From the NCBI RefSeq assembly GCF_021730395.1, contig NC_069366.1, positions 66,035,001 through 66,099,000 of the forward strand: a stretch of 64,000 nucleotides of DNA. The letters run 5' to 3'. A program made the position numbers and the translations under genes. Positions 56,501 to 64,000 of this stretch are shown here, one piece after another. The stretch comes from Mercenaria mercenaria (taxonomy: Eukaryota > Mollusca > Bivalvia > Venerida > Veneridae). The stretch's first letter is position 1; the number at the start of each line of letters is the position of its first letter. Below the pieces are notes generated by a model. It was not told the origin of the DNA. It searched no databases and saw nothing but the letters and a program-made list of their open reading frames with translations.

Positions 56501-58061
56501 AACCTATTTACATACATTGTAATCAGTCTCATCTTTGGGGATTAATGTCACACCGACACAATTATTGGTCATATGGCGGCTTTCCTGCCTTTGATGGTGG
56601 AAGATCCTAAGTGTCCTTACACCAAAAGCGAGGTTTTGATCCCACAACAGCGAAGAGCAAATGGTTCGACTTTATCTACTCGGGCGTGGAGGCCCCTACA
56701 ACCAGTTTCGATTTTTACTTAGTACCCCCTAGCTGTTACTAAACCTATTTATGCAAGAAGTCCTGGTTACACTATGGATAAGGTACATATATTGTTAACA
56801 TTAACAGTATCAGTAACTTAATTGTTTTGTTTCACAATGCCTTTCTATTTCTATTTCTTCATTATAAAGGAGTAAAAGTGTTAATTTGTGCTAGATTTTA
56901 AGACTAAAATATACATTTTGTATATCTGCTCTTTAAGTGACGTGGAAACATTTGTATGCCTTTTACAGGATAGGGGTTTAATCTGGACCGGTAAGTTCCA
57001 TGCTCTTGTTCGTATACAAATGATAAAATTTGGTTAAAATGTAAACACTGAGATCTACTATCACTTTCTAAATGTTGTATTTTGAATACACATGAATAGT
57101 AATCTGAAACATAATGCGTTTTTAGATTGAAAGATGGCGACATTTACCTACCAACTCTGAGAATCATAATTACCTTTGGCCCTGTAGAACTGGCCCCATA
57201 AAACAAACTCCGGACAATTGGTGGAATGGCACCTTTCACAATCAGCTGGTCTGCTATTACAGCAAAGAAGTTTGAAACAAATGTACGATGAAATTCCTGG
57301 AAGAAGTTTACTGTCACAAAAGCAAGAAAATCTCTATTGAACAGAATCTGCTTTGTAAGAGTAAAATATGAGTATTCCTGTGATTTTATAATTTTTGGTT
57401 TTCCACATTGCACGTCGTTCTCGTACTGAAGTTCTCTCTCGGTGTGTGCATGTTTCCCACAATACATCATTAACAAACAGCTTACAACAGCAACACAGAT
57501 AGATGTTACTTGAAATACCTGAAAGTTTTCCAGCTGATCTGACATGTATTGCAACACAAATATGCTAGAAGATCCCAGTAGATAACCTATTTGATTATAT
57601 TTTACCATTTTGAGTCGCTCTGTATTGTCGTCTGTCATTTCCGTAAACAAGCAACATCCTGCTAAGCCAACATACGTATACATGGTGTCCCAAAAACACA
57701 ATGCTGTTATAAGATGAATTCCTGTTACCCACGGCTGCAAGGTATCTGGGTTCCCCCATGGAAACCACGGCACTATAAAAGACAATGCAAAAAGTGGAGC
57801 GGCATACAGAACACTTTCACGTCGAGTTCTGGAGCAACGAAAATTTGTACTGTCTTGACAATATGCAAATAGTGGGTCGTTAATGGCGTTCCATACAAGG
57901 AACAACGTTTGTGAAAATTGAAACCAGCTTTCCTTTATTTGATAGTAGTTCAGAAATACTTTTACATAGTAGAAACTGAACGCTGAGCTAATGAGACTGA
58001 ATCCCATAGACAACGCCGCTACTGCAACAATCCGAGTATGGAGAGACGCTTTCATTGCCAT
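47209..58061 (-). CDS. MFSD13A: MFSD13A/TMEM180-like membrane protein, copy C (4 exons)
   Basis: Model: complement(join(47209..47506, 49991..50074, 56232..56386, 57174..58061)), 474 residues, introns GT/AG with phases 0, 2, 2. Start chosen at the first in-frame ATG (MAMKASLHTRIVAVAALSMG), which gives exon 1 the same 888 nt as copy B. Landmarks: WNAINDPLFAYCQDS, FGYYKVIRYSQIFMIAYG, MTGPINHWCVMFFMLIDR, CLADSVFSLFNLPLSDIADN and RHPVTSMVYGMNALVVKPAI. It is predicted to be a 12-helix membrane protein of the major-facilitator fold, substrate unknown. A 5-codon upstream frame (MSTWQ) starts at 58069 and ends inside the first codons of the CDS. Introns 2 (6.2 kb) and 3 (2.5 kb) are full of satellite elements and SINEs. 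Both edges of the long intron 2 carry duplicated exon pieces. Confidence 0.92.
47610..47970 (+). repeat. Hairpin-ended element in copy C intron 3, single core
   Basis: Starts near GCATGTCTCCCACAGCTGCC. It ends with a GACAGACAGACACAC tract, then ATCAATATGTCTCCCAC and the hairpin closed by GTGGGAGACAT. Start and end share ATGTCTCCCACA. The core (AAGTTTGGTGAAGATCGG, GAGGACAAGATTTGTGAC) is one unit rather than an array. Confidence 0.75.
48000..48910 (+). repeat. Satellite element, about 135-bp units, in copy C intron 3
   Basis: Five to six units with GTGACCTTGACCTTTGACCT and CAATAGGGGTCATCTGCTGG, GATCCTAGGCCCAAG and AGTTATCGTCCAGAAACCG. It ends with a GACCGACCGACCGACC tract, then AAAATATCCCTCCTTCTTCG. 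Confidence 0.85.
49064..49090. repeat. AAT trinucleotide microsatellite
   Basis: Seven to eight AAT units in copy C intron 3. Confidence 0.85.
49675..49925 (-). mobile_element. tRNA-derived SINE in copy C intron 3
   Basis: Read on minus: GGCCAAGTGATGGAGGTCGC (A-box region), CATGTGAGGAAGTCGTCAGG, AAAGTCGCCAGATGGCCTGT and AATTGTGTCGG. The same family as 13151-13417. Target duplication is unclear. Confidence 0.75.
49991..50074 (-). CDS. MFSD13A: Copy C exon 3 (84 nt)
   Basis: Between ATATTTCAG and AGGAG then GTAAAT. Encodes S-CLADSVFSLFNLPLSDIADN and on to DLARYTR. Two further partial copies of its first 36 nt lie immediately upstream in the intron. Confidence 0.9.
50041..50182 (-). repeat. 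Triplicated 5' edge of copy C exon 3 (53-bp period)
   Basis: ATTGAACAATGAGAATACAC followed by TGTCTGCC.AACAACTGAAA begins at 50041, 50094 and 50147. On minus each unit is an AG acceptor plus the first 36 nt of exon 3 and 17 nt of intron. Only the unit at 50041 continues into the rest of exon 3. The third unit is interrupted at 50183 by a SINE and resumes at 50470 (ACAACTGAAATATACATG). Confidence 0.9.
50183..50468 (-). mobile_element. tRNA-derived SINE, second family, in copy C intron 2
   Basis: Read on minus: GCTTAGCTCAGTAGGTAAGA (A box) and GAGTTCGATCCTCGGGCGG (B box), a central domain with TGACTGAAATACTGTTGAAA, and a tail ending AAAACCAAAACAAACAAACA. Target duplication TACAACT at 50176-50182 and 50469-50475. 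The layout resembles molluscan V-SINE/RUDI-type elements, but I cannot confirm the family. Confidence 0.85.
50575..51735 (+). repeat. Hairpin-ended satellite element, about 155-bp units, in copy C intron 2
   Basis: Starts CTAAATCCCCCGCCACTGC. Seven units each contain GTGACCTTGACCTTGAG, ATGGCTGACTCATG, GATGAGGTGATCATTTGACC and CCTTCAAGGGGTTTAGGAGA. It ends in GGACGGAAGGACGGACG, then AATCCCTCCGCCACGGCGGG and AGATTAAAA, a hairpin sharing ATCCC.CCGCCAC with the start. Confidence 0.88.
51862..53760 (+). repeat. Hairpin-ended satellite element with two kinds of unit, in copy C intron 2
   Basis: Starts AAGAGGGCCATGATGGCCCT, then ATCGCTCACCT. The first part has loose units around AAAGGGAGGTAATTTGTCAT. 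The second part has four units of about 160 bp with GGGGCCATAACTCTTGAACC and CATGATGGGATCTGGCCAG. It ends in a GGACGGACGGACGGACGACG tract, GCGATCACAAAAGCACACC and a GTCACTACGTGAC hairpin. Its two ends match the element at 42938-44680 but its internal units do not. Confidence 0.88.
53935..55545 (+). repeat. Degenerate satellite array, about 135-150 bp units, in copy C intron 2
   Basis: About 11 loose units with GAGGACCTTATAATGATGCT, GATGAAGATCCATCAAGCGG, TTCATGAGAAGAAGTC and GTATTTCTATTTTTAGCTC. It is older-looking than its neighbours and has no clear GGAC terminal tract. It runs into the exon-derived array at 55549. Confidence 0.8.
55549..56221 (-). repeat. Array derived from the 3' end of copy C exon 2 with its splice donor
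   Basis: About 11 degenerate units of 55-72 bp. Each resembles the last 60 nt of exon 2 plus the donor (plus-strand view: TTACCTATCTAGCACCATAA, AGAACATTAGACACCAGTG, GATTGATCCAGTCATACAGT, ATC). On minus the parent stretch encodes YYMTGPINHWCVMFFMLIDR. Four units have a perfect minus-strand AGGTAAG donor (55779-55785, 55844-55850, 55913-55919, 56106-56112), while the real exon has AGGTAGG. Two adjacent units (about 55670-55790) are almost identical, so part of the array is young. Confidence 0.9.
56232..56386 (-). CDS. MFSD13A: Copy C exon 2
   Basis: 155 nt between CTTACAG and AGACAG then GTAGGA. Its last 60 nt and donor are the source of the array at 55549-56221. Confidence 0.92.
56535..56700 (-). 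mobile_element. Truncated SINE in copy C intron 1
   Basis: Read on minus: CACCATCAAAGGCAGGAAAG, CCGCCATATGACCAATAATT, GTGTCGGTGTGAC. This is the tail of the 13151-13417 family with a diverged head. Confidence 0.6.
57174..58061 (-). CDS. MFSD13A: Copy C exon 1
   Basis: Ends FYGASSTGPK at a phase-0 donor (AAAG then GTAATT). A non-ATG reading extends upstream, but no ATG lies in frame above 58061. Confidence 0.92.
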
Positions 58062-59295
58062 GTGGACATAAGTTTCTGGCAACGGCTGTGTGTCTGCAAT
58101 CTTTTCAGTGTAAACTCTGAATGAGAGTCAAGGCCAAAGATTTTCTGGAATGTCAGCGCACCATTTTCACTGAAGCGAAACAAAGAAAAGTCGAGGAGGA
58201 TATTAATTTATACTTAAAGAAAGGTAACATGGTATGTATACATACATAAATATCGAATTTCATGTAATTTCATAATTGCAAAGATGTAATGAATTATTTA
58301 CCTTGCATATCCGTATAAATTCACGATTTAAGATATGTCGCAAATAATCCACACATTCTTCATGTCATCAGCTGCTAGATCAAAGGAGAAAATCTAGCAA
58401 TCAATTATAAAATGCGTTTCCTAGCAAAATGAAAACATTAAATCAATGCTAACAGCTGAGAACAGCAAATGATTACAAGATACGACATCATTCAATATAG
58501 AATATAACATATGTGTACATTGAGATAAAAAGTTATAGGTCGGTGACCTCATTCGTATTTACGAAAGAAAGATTATCAACAATCCACATATCTAGTGACC
58601 TCAAAGTAGGTGACAGGCAATCGGCAACTTGTGTACTATTCTCCGTACGCTATTTCGGCATCCCCCGGTTATTACCATTTCAAAAGAAATTATACTAACA
58701 ATAAAATTATATTAACAATAATAAGTAATTGTATATGTACATGCAATTATACCGAGAAATACAGTGTACATTTTGTACTATTTTCACATTAATCCACTTC
58801 ATTTTGCTAGTTGAAAGTAATCGGTTTCAACTTCATACTCAAAACTTGCCTAATCGAGCCAGTTCACAAAGAAAATTCAATCGTATTGTGCAGAAAAAAT
58901 AAAAGGTTTTATTAAAAGATGTAACGAAGAAAATATTACAAGCATTATTTGTTTTAAGCACCACTTGGTTGGTGTTAATCCGTTTAAACTTTGACGCTAC
59001 GCTTTTAACTTTGTGTCTGCCATATAAATTGAAGACTCTCTATATATGATCTAAAAGCCCACTGGGTGGAGCTTCTTTGATAGTCGTCTTCTGCTCTGTT
59101 TCGTCGCGTCCTTAATGGTGTTTCTCTTGATCTGACTTTACAACGTATATACACGTTTTCAGATAAAAAAAAAGAAATGCGACTTTATTATAAATACTTA
59201 TACGAGCATTTTGTGCCCATTGCGTGTGTTAGGAATTTGCCTGGCGGGAGATAATTTATCTACTATGTCCACTAACATTTTTGTTTTGTCATAAC
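58062..59295. other. Upstream region of copy C
   Basis: No gene seen. 58605-58676 holds a half-copy of the 34422-34566 foldback (GGCAATCGGCAACTTGTG, CTCCGTACGCTATTTCGGCA). A clear TATA box for copy C was not found. Confidence 0.4.
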
Positions 59296-61673
59296 CACCC
59301 TGGTACCGGCGCTCCCAAGTACAGGTGGCACTCACACATACAGCGCTCGATAAGCGATTTTGGAGGAGCGGTGGTGTAAGTATTTCTTATTGTATCTCCG
59401 GTAATTCAAAATTTTTTGGTAAAATGAAGGATATCTGCGCCCTGGTGAATAATTGATGACTATTTTCTGTGAGTGTCACAACATTTCATCTTGAAATAAA
59501 CAAACTACGGCGAGTTAAACGTGAACGTTTGACTCAAAAATGTCAAATGTAAAAAAAAAAACACGTAAAATACTCAGTAAATACACCAAATGTATTAATT
59601 TTTGATACAGTATCGTATAGTCATATCTTCCTACAATAACCAGTTCCAATTCCAAGACTTAATTTATTATATTTAAAGAATTACTCGTGTTTAAAGATGG
59701 TAAGGGATTTCAAAACGGCACTCACATGGCACAGGTGTGTATTTTTTTGACGCTCACCAAGTACAGCTAGAGAAAGGTCTTCAGAAATGTGGAGAAATCG
59801 TCAGCTCTAAGGCAACTACAGAGGAAAAGAGATGAATCGGACTGGTTAGTTATGTGTGGTAGAGATAACACCACCAAGAACAGTCTGATGTTGGATTAAA
59901 CAGTAGTTAATGGAACTAGTTATCACGTCTCATGTCTGCTATTAAATCGGAATGACTCACATCAATTCATGAGAGAGCCAAACAAGAACTCATTAATTGA
60001 TAAATTCCTTGAATTAATAAGATATTAAAATATGAGCGTCCTTTGAACCTAACAGACATTTTAACAAAATTCTTTAATGGCTGATATATGCCATTCCGTC
60101 TTTCCGCTAATTTTGGGCGCCGATTTATAACGTAAATATCGACGTTTCGCTCAGCGCCCCCACTAATTATCATGTTTTCAATCCACGCTCCCGCCCTTTC
60201 TCATACCTAGTATTTTCTCTATGGAGAATCGCAGACCAAAAGTTTAGATTTAATATGTAAACCGTTGTGGGGAGTCGAGCGAAAACTGGCTGATCAGCGG
60301 GCTCCGAGCAAGGAGTTGAGGTTTGAAAGGCATAACATTGGTGGGCACCCAGCCGCTTTACATCTTGAATCTCACTCAACGCCAGCACCCCCTCCCCCCT
60401 CCCCATAATCGTGTTTTCGGTCCGCACATGTTATCGAATTTTTGCTCGCTAAACACTCCGCGTTTAACTTTTTTTAATTCTCGTGTTTTCGCTCGACGGG
60501 GTCGCGTGGCGAATTGATGAAATGGTATAAATCAGCCACCGTAAAAATCTTCCATTTCTCTGTTTTAAGTGTTTACTGAATTTTAATTCTAATAATACAA
60601 GTAAAATTGTTCGTAAGAAGTTCATCATTTATTATACATTCAATGTAGGCGTATGGTAAGTTGTTAAAATTAAAATAAAGAAAAGAATAGAAAACTTGTC
60701 AGTCCGTTATAAATGAGTTTTACTAATTCTATAATCAAACATTTATTCCACACCCCAACAAAAAGTATCGATCTGGCTATATATATATATATATATATTT
60801 CATACGGATGCTCATAGCATTATACTGGTACTCAAAAACGTTGAGATTGACCTCAAATATTGTTTAGTAACGGCGTTTAACTAAACGCATACGCACGCAC
60901 AAACGCACGCAAGTACACACATATCTTCTTGCAAACCTTACCGTCCACTGATCCCACTGAGAATGTTTTGAAGCACGTTTTTTATTTTTCAACGAAATCC
61001 TAGGACATATCAAATTTCAGCATTCATCAGTTTTCAACAAGCTTTTTCATAAAAAATAATGTTAAAATATTGTCGCCGTAAGTTTTAACATAAAAAGGTC
61101 GACTTCTAGAGTCAGTTTTTAACGGTATAAATATTTATGATCATACAGACACAACACTGAGAGTAAACAACAACAAGGTCCACATTTCTGAAGACTTCTC
61201 TAGCTGTACTTGTTGAGCGCCAAAAAAATTAACACCTGTGCCATGTGAGTGCCGTTTTGAAACCCCATACCATCTTTAAACACGAGTCATTCTTTAAATA
61301 TAACAAATTAAGTCTTGAAATTTGAACTGGTTATTGTAGGAAGACATGACTATACGATACTGTATCAAAAATGAATACATTTGGAGTATTTACTGAGTAT
61401 TTTACGTGTTTTTTAGACATTTGACATTTTTAAGTCAAACGTTTACGTTTACCTCGCCGTATTTTGTTTATTTTAAGATGGAATGTTGTGACACTCACAA
61501 AACATAGTCACCAATTATTCATCAGGGCGCAGATATCTTTCATTTTTTTAAGAAAAGTTTTGAATTACCGGAGATACAGTAAGAAATACTTACACCACCG
61601 CTCCTCCAAAATCGCTTATCGAGCGCTGTATGTGTGGGTGCCACCTGTACTTGGGAGCGCCGGTACCAGGGTG
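59296..61673. mobile_element. 2.4-kb element with about 500-bp terminal inverted repeats
   Basis: The left end is CACCCTGGTACCGGCGCTCC and the right end is its perfect reverse complement. The arms match for about 500 bp at high identity (59296-59800 and 61179-61673), through GATTTTGGAGGAGCGGTGGT, TTTGATACAGTATCGTATAG and GGTCTTCAGAAATGTGGAGA. The flanks TCATAAC and TGATAAC may be a 7-bp target duplication with one mismatch. The middle (about 1.4 kb) has no transposase frame, so the element is non-autonomous. Long arms with 7-9 bp duplications fit Mutator-like or Merlin-like elements, but the class is open. Confidence 0.88.
60777..60797. repeat. TA microsatellite
   Basis: About ten TA units inside the long-TIR element. 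Confidence 0.85.
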
Positions 61674-61682
61674 TGATAACGG

Positions 61683-62825
61683 CATGTCGTTGCGGAGATG
61701 ATAACTAAAGGGCAGTGTCACTAGTGGATGCAGGACGGAGATATTGACTAAAGGGCAGTGTTACTGGTGGATGGAGGACGGAGATGTTGACTACAGGGCA
61801 ATGTGACTGGTGGATGTAGGACGGAGATATTGACTAAAGGGCAGTGTTACTGGTGGATGTAGGACGGAGATGCTGACTATAGGGCAGTGGTACTGGTGGA
61901 TGTAGGACGGAGATGCTGACTATAGGGCAGTGGTACTAGTGGATGTAGGACGGAGATGCTGACTAAAGGGCAGTGTTACTGGTGGATGTAGGACGGAGAT
62001 GTTGACTATAGGGCAGTGGTACTGGTGGATGTAAGACGGAGATGTTGACTATAGGGCAGTGTTACTGATGGATGTAGGACGGAGATGTTGACTAAAGGGC
62101 AGTGTTACTGGTGGATGTAAGACGGAGATGTTGACTAAAGGGCAGTGGTACTGGTGGATGTAGGACGGAGATATTGACTATAGGGCAGTGTTACTGGTGG
62201 ATGTAGGACGGAGATATTGACTAAAGGGCAGTGTTACTGGTGGATGTAGGACGGAGATGTTGACTATAGGGCAGTGGTACTGGTGGATACAGGACGGAGA
62301 TATTGACTAAAGGGCAGTGTTACTGGAAGATGTAGGACGGATATGCTGACTATAGGACAGTGTTACTGGTGGGTGTAGGACGGAGATCTTGACTAAAGGG
62401 CAGTGTTACTGTTGGATGTAGGACGGAGATGTTGACTATAGGGCAGTGGTACTGGTGGATGTAGGACGGAGATGTTGACTAAAGGGCAGTGTTACTGGTG
62501 GATGCAGGACGGAGATGTTGACTAAAGGGCAGTGGTACTGGTGGATACAGGACGGAGATATTGACTGTTGACAGGGCAGTGTTACTGGTGGATGTAGGAC
62601 GGAGATGTTGACTAAAGGGCAGTGTTACCGGTGGATGCAGGACGGAGATGTTGACTAAAGGGCAGTGTTACCGGTGGATGCAGGACGGATATGTTGACTA
62701 AAGGGCAGTGTTACTGGTGGATGCAGGACGGTGATGTTGACTCAAGGGCAGTGTTACTGGTGGATGCAGAACGGAGATTTGACTAAAGTGCAATGTTACT
62801 GGTGGATGCAGGACGGTGCATAGCA
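61683..62825. repeat. 43-bp minisatellite, about 26 units
   Basis: Unit GGGCAGTGTTACTGGTGGAT plus GTAGGACGGAGATGTTGACT plus AAA. Two alternations (AAA or ATA after GACT, GTGTTA or GTGGTA) mix along the array and suggest higher-order shuffling. It begins 10 bp after the long-TIR element and ends in the hairpin GGACGGTGCATAGCACCGTT. Confidence 0.93.
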
Positions 62826-63671
62826 CCGTTTCTCTCCTTTGGGTTAGTTCATAAATCTATTTGTACCTACTATATAATACTGGAATGCAGCTTTTTTCTA
62901 TCAGATATTTGTCTTTGTTTACTGATCCAGTGTCGAGAGTTGAGTTTCAGACAAATGAATATATAAGAGAACAGAAGACTTTCTTAACAATTTACTTCCT
63001 TAAATAGAAACAATATTATAAACATTTCCTACGGAAGGTGTCAATATCAGACTATAAATTAACAATGAAATATATTATCATACAGCATCAACAGTATTAA
63101 CATGAATATCGTGTGTCCAAGAGACACTAAAGAGCCAAGACTCCTCTTCCTCAGCCCGTGTCAGCTTGGAAGCTGGAATCTTTTAGCATAGGGGAAGCTC
63201 ATAAAACATGTTATGTTGTTTGTAAAATGCATTTATTACCATCAATGCTCTTTATATAACAAGCCAGGGAAGAATGAAACTGACATTTGGAAACAATACT
63301 CGATTCGACTTTTAAATGAGCACTTACCCATAAATCCCTGGTGTCAGTCAAAGCGTCTATAACCATTGCACCAAATGACGTCGGTCCAGACAACTAACAT
63401 TTGGATTTCGGCGAGAAATCGATTATTTTTATAAATCGATCATTTAATTTTGTGAGACACTTCTATGTGGAAGGATACCTACTTAATAGCACAGGACATC
63501 CGAGCCGCTTGTCAAAACTTCTCTGAACTTGATAACAACTTTACGGGTACTGTTTATGTACTAGTTTCGGTAATCGGAAATGCGCAATACAGAGGGTATC
63601 CAGCACAAAGAAGTGTTCCCAGTGTCAAGTTCATACTTACCTGCACTAAAGGTGCTAACAAGGGCTTTCTA
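62826..63671. other. Intergenic, no gene seen
   Basis: AT-rich sequence without a recognised gene or repeat. Confidence 0.3.
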
Positions 63672-64000
63672 TAACTTGACCCGATTACTAGTACCTAGTT
63701 TTTGACCTAGACAATCAGATCCAAATCTGACCTACATTTCATAGAGACAAACATTCTAAATAAAATGTTTATAAGGATCAAGTAAAAAACATGATTTCTA
63801 GAGTTTTAATTAAGTTTTTCTATGGTTTAACAAAGTTTTTGATCTCCTGTAACTAGTGTTTTTACTAGACTTACACTTCATCGGGACAAACATTCTGAAA
63901 AAAAGATTTATGACGAACAAACAGAAAGTATGACCTTCTAAGTGTTACCAATGTTTTCCTGATTTGACTTAATTACCTAATTACAGACGTCATGTTATCC
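63672..64000 (+). repeat. Degenerate satellite, related to the 42938-44680 units
   Basis: CTAGTTTTTGACCTAGA, GACAAACATTCTAAATAAAA and a phrase around AACATGATTTCTAGAGTTT echo the GACCTAGATATCATCAAG / CATTCTGACCAA / CCTCTAGAG order of the 145-bp unit. It runs off the right edge. Confidence 0.6.

Noticed and set aside
59296-61673. Polinton-type element because of long inverted termini
   Set aside because: Only 2.4 kb, no capsid, polymerase or integrase frame, and the termini do not begin in the usual way; left as an unclassified DNA element.

Overview
This window looks like nuclear DNA of a bivalve mollusc. It is AT-rich, its genes have GT/AG introns, and it holds the repeat types I associate with bivalves: arrays of 145-161 bp units ending in GGACGGAC tracts and hairpins, tRNA-headed SINEs, foldback elements and minisatellites. 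The taxon is an inference from these repeats and from protein style; no marker gene is present.

Host genes. Four transporter-type genes of the major facilitator superfamily are readable. (1) An intronless SLC49A4/DIRC2-like gene on the minus strand at 2139-3557. (2-4) Three paralogues of the MFSD13A/TMEM180 family, each rebuilt as four coding exons with the same intron positions and phases (0, 2, 2): copy A on plus, join(6022..6978, 8893..9047, 10501..10584, 14547..14856); copy B on minus, complement(join(31682..31985, 32741..32824, 33992..34146, 35173..36060)); copy C on minus, complement(join(47209..47506, 49991..50074, 56232..56386, 57174..58061)). In all three, exon 2 is 155 nt and exon 3 is 84 nt. 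A converges on B, and B and C are head-to-tail, so this is a local gene family made by duplication and inversion. B and C are much closer to each other than to A. Two exons of a CxC2/KDZ-type cysteine cluster, probably a decayed KDZ DNA transposon, lie at 18826-19466.

Repeats by region. 1-1560 is a pyrimidine-rich minisatellite. 3.6-6 kb is the gap between SLC49A4 and copy A, with a 23-bp minisatellite and a hairpin. 6-15 kb is copy A with several intronic minisatellites and a SINE. 15-31 kb is a dense accessory region: a long inverted-repeat element with two tRNA-like units, the KDZ fragment, a hAT-like MITE with a perfect 8-bp target duplication, two hairpin-ended satellite elements and several foldbacks. 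31-36 kb is copy B with a nearly perfect 34-bp array. 36-47 kb is intergenic and contains a roughly 4 kb foldback palindrome interrupted by a satellite element. 47-58 kb is copy C, whose introns are packed with satellite elements and SINEs. 59.3-61.7 kb is an element with terminal inverted repeats of about 500 bp, followed by a 43-bp minisatellite of about 26 units.

The most unusual signal is inside copy C. The 3' end of exon 2 together with its splice donor has become a degenerate array of about 11 units in the next intron, several with a better consensus donor than the real one. Separately, the 5' end of exon 3 with its acceptor has been triplicated with a 53-bp period, and the third unit was later split by a SINE. 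Coding-exon edges have thus seeded two minisatellites of decoy splice sites in one gene.
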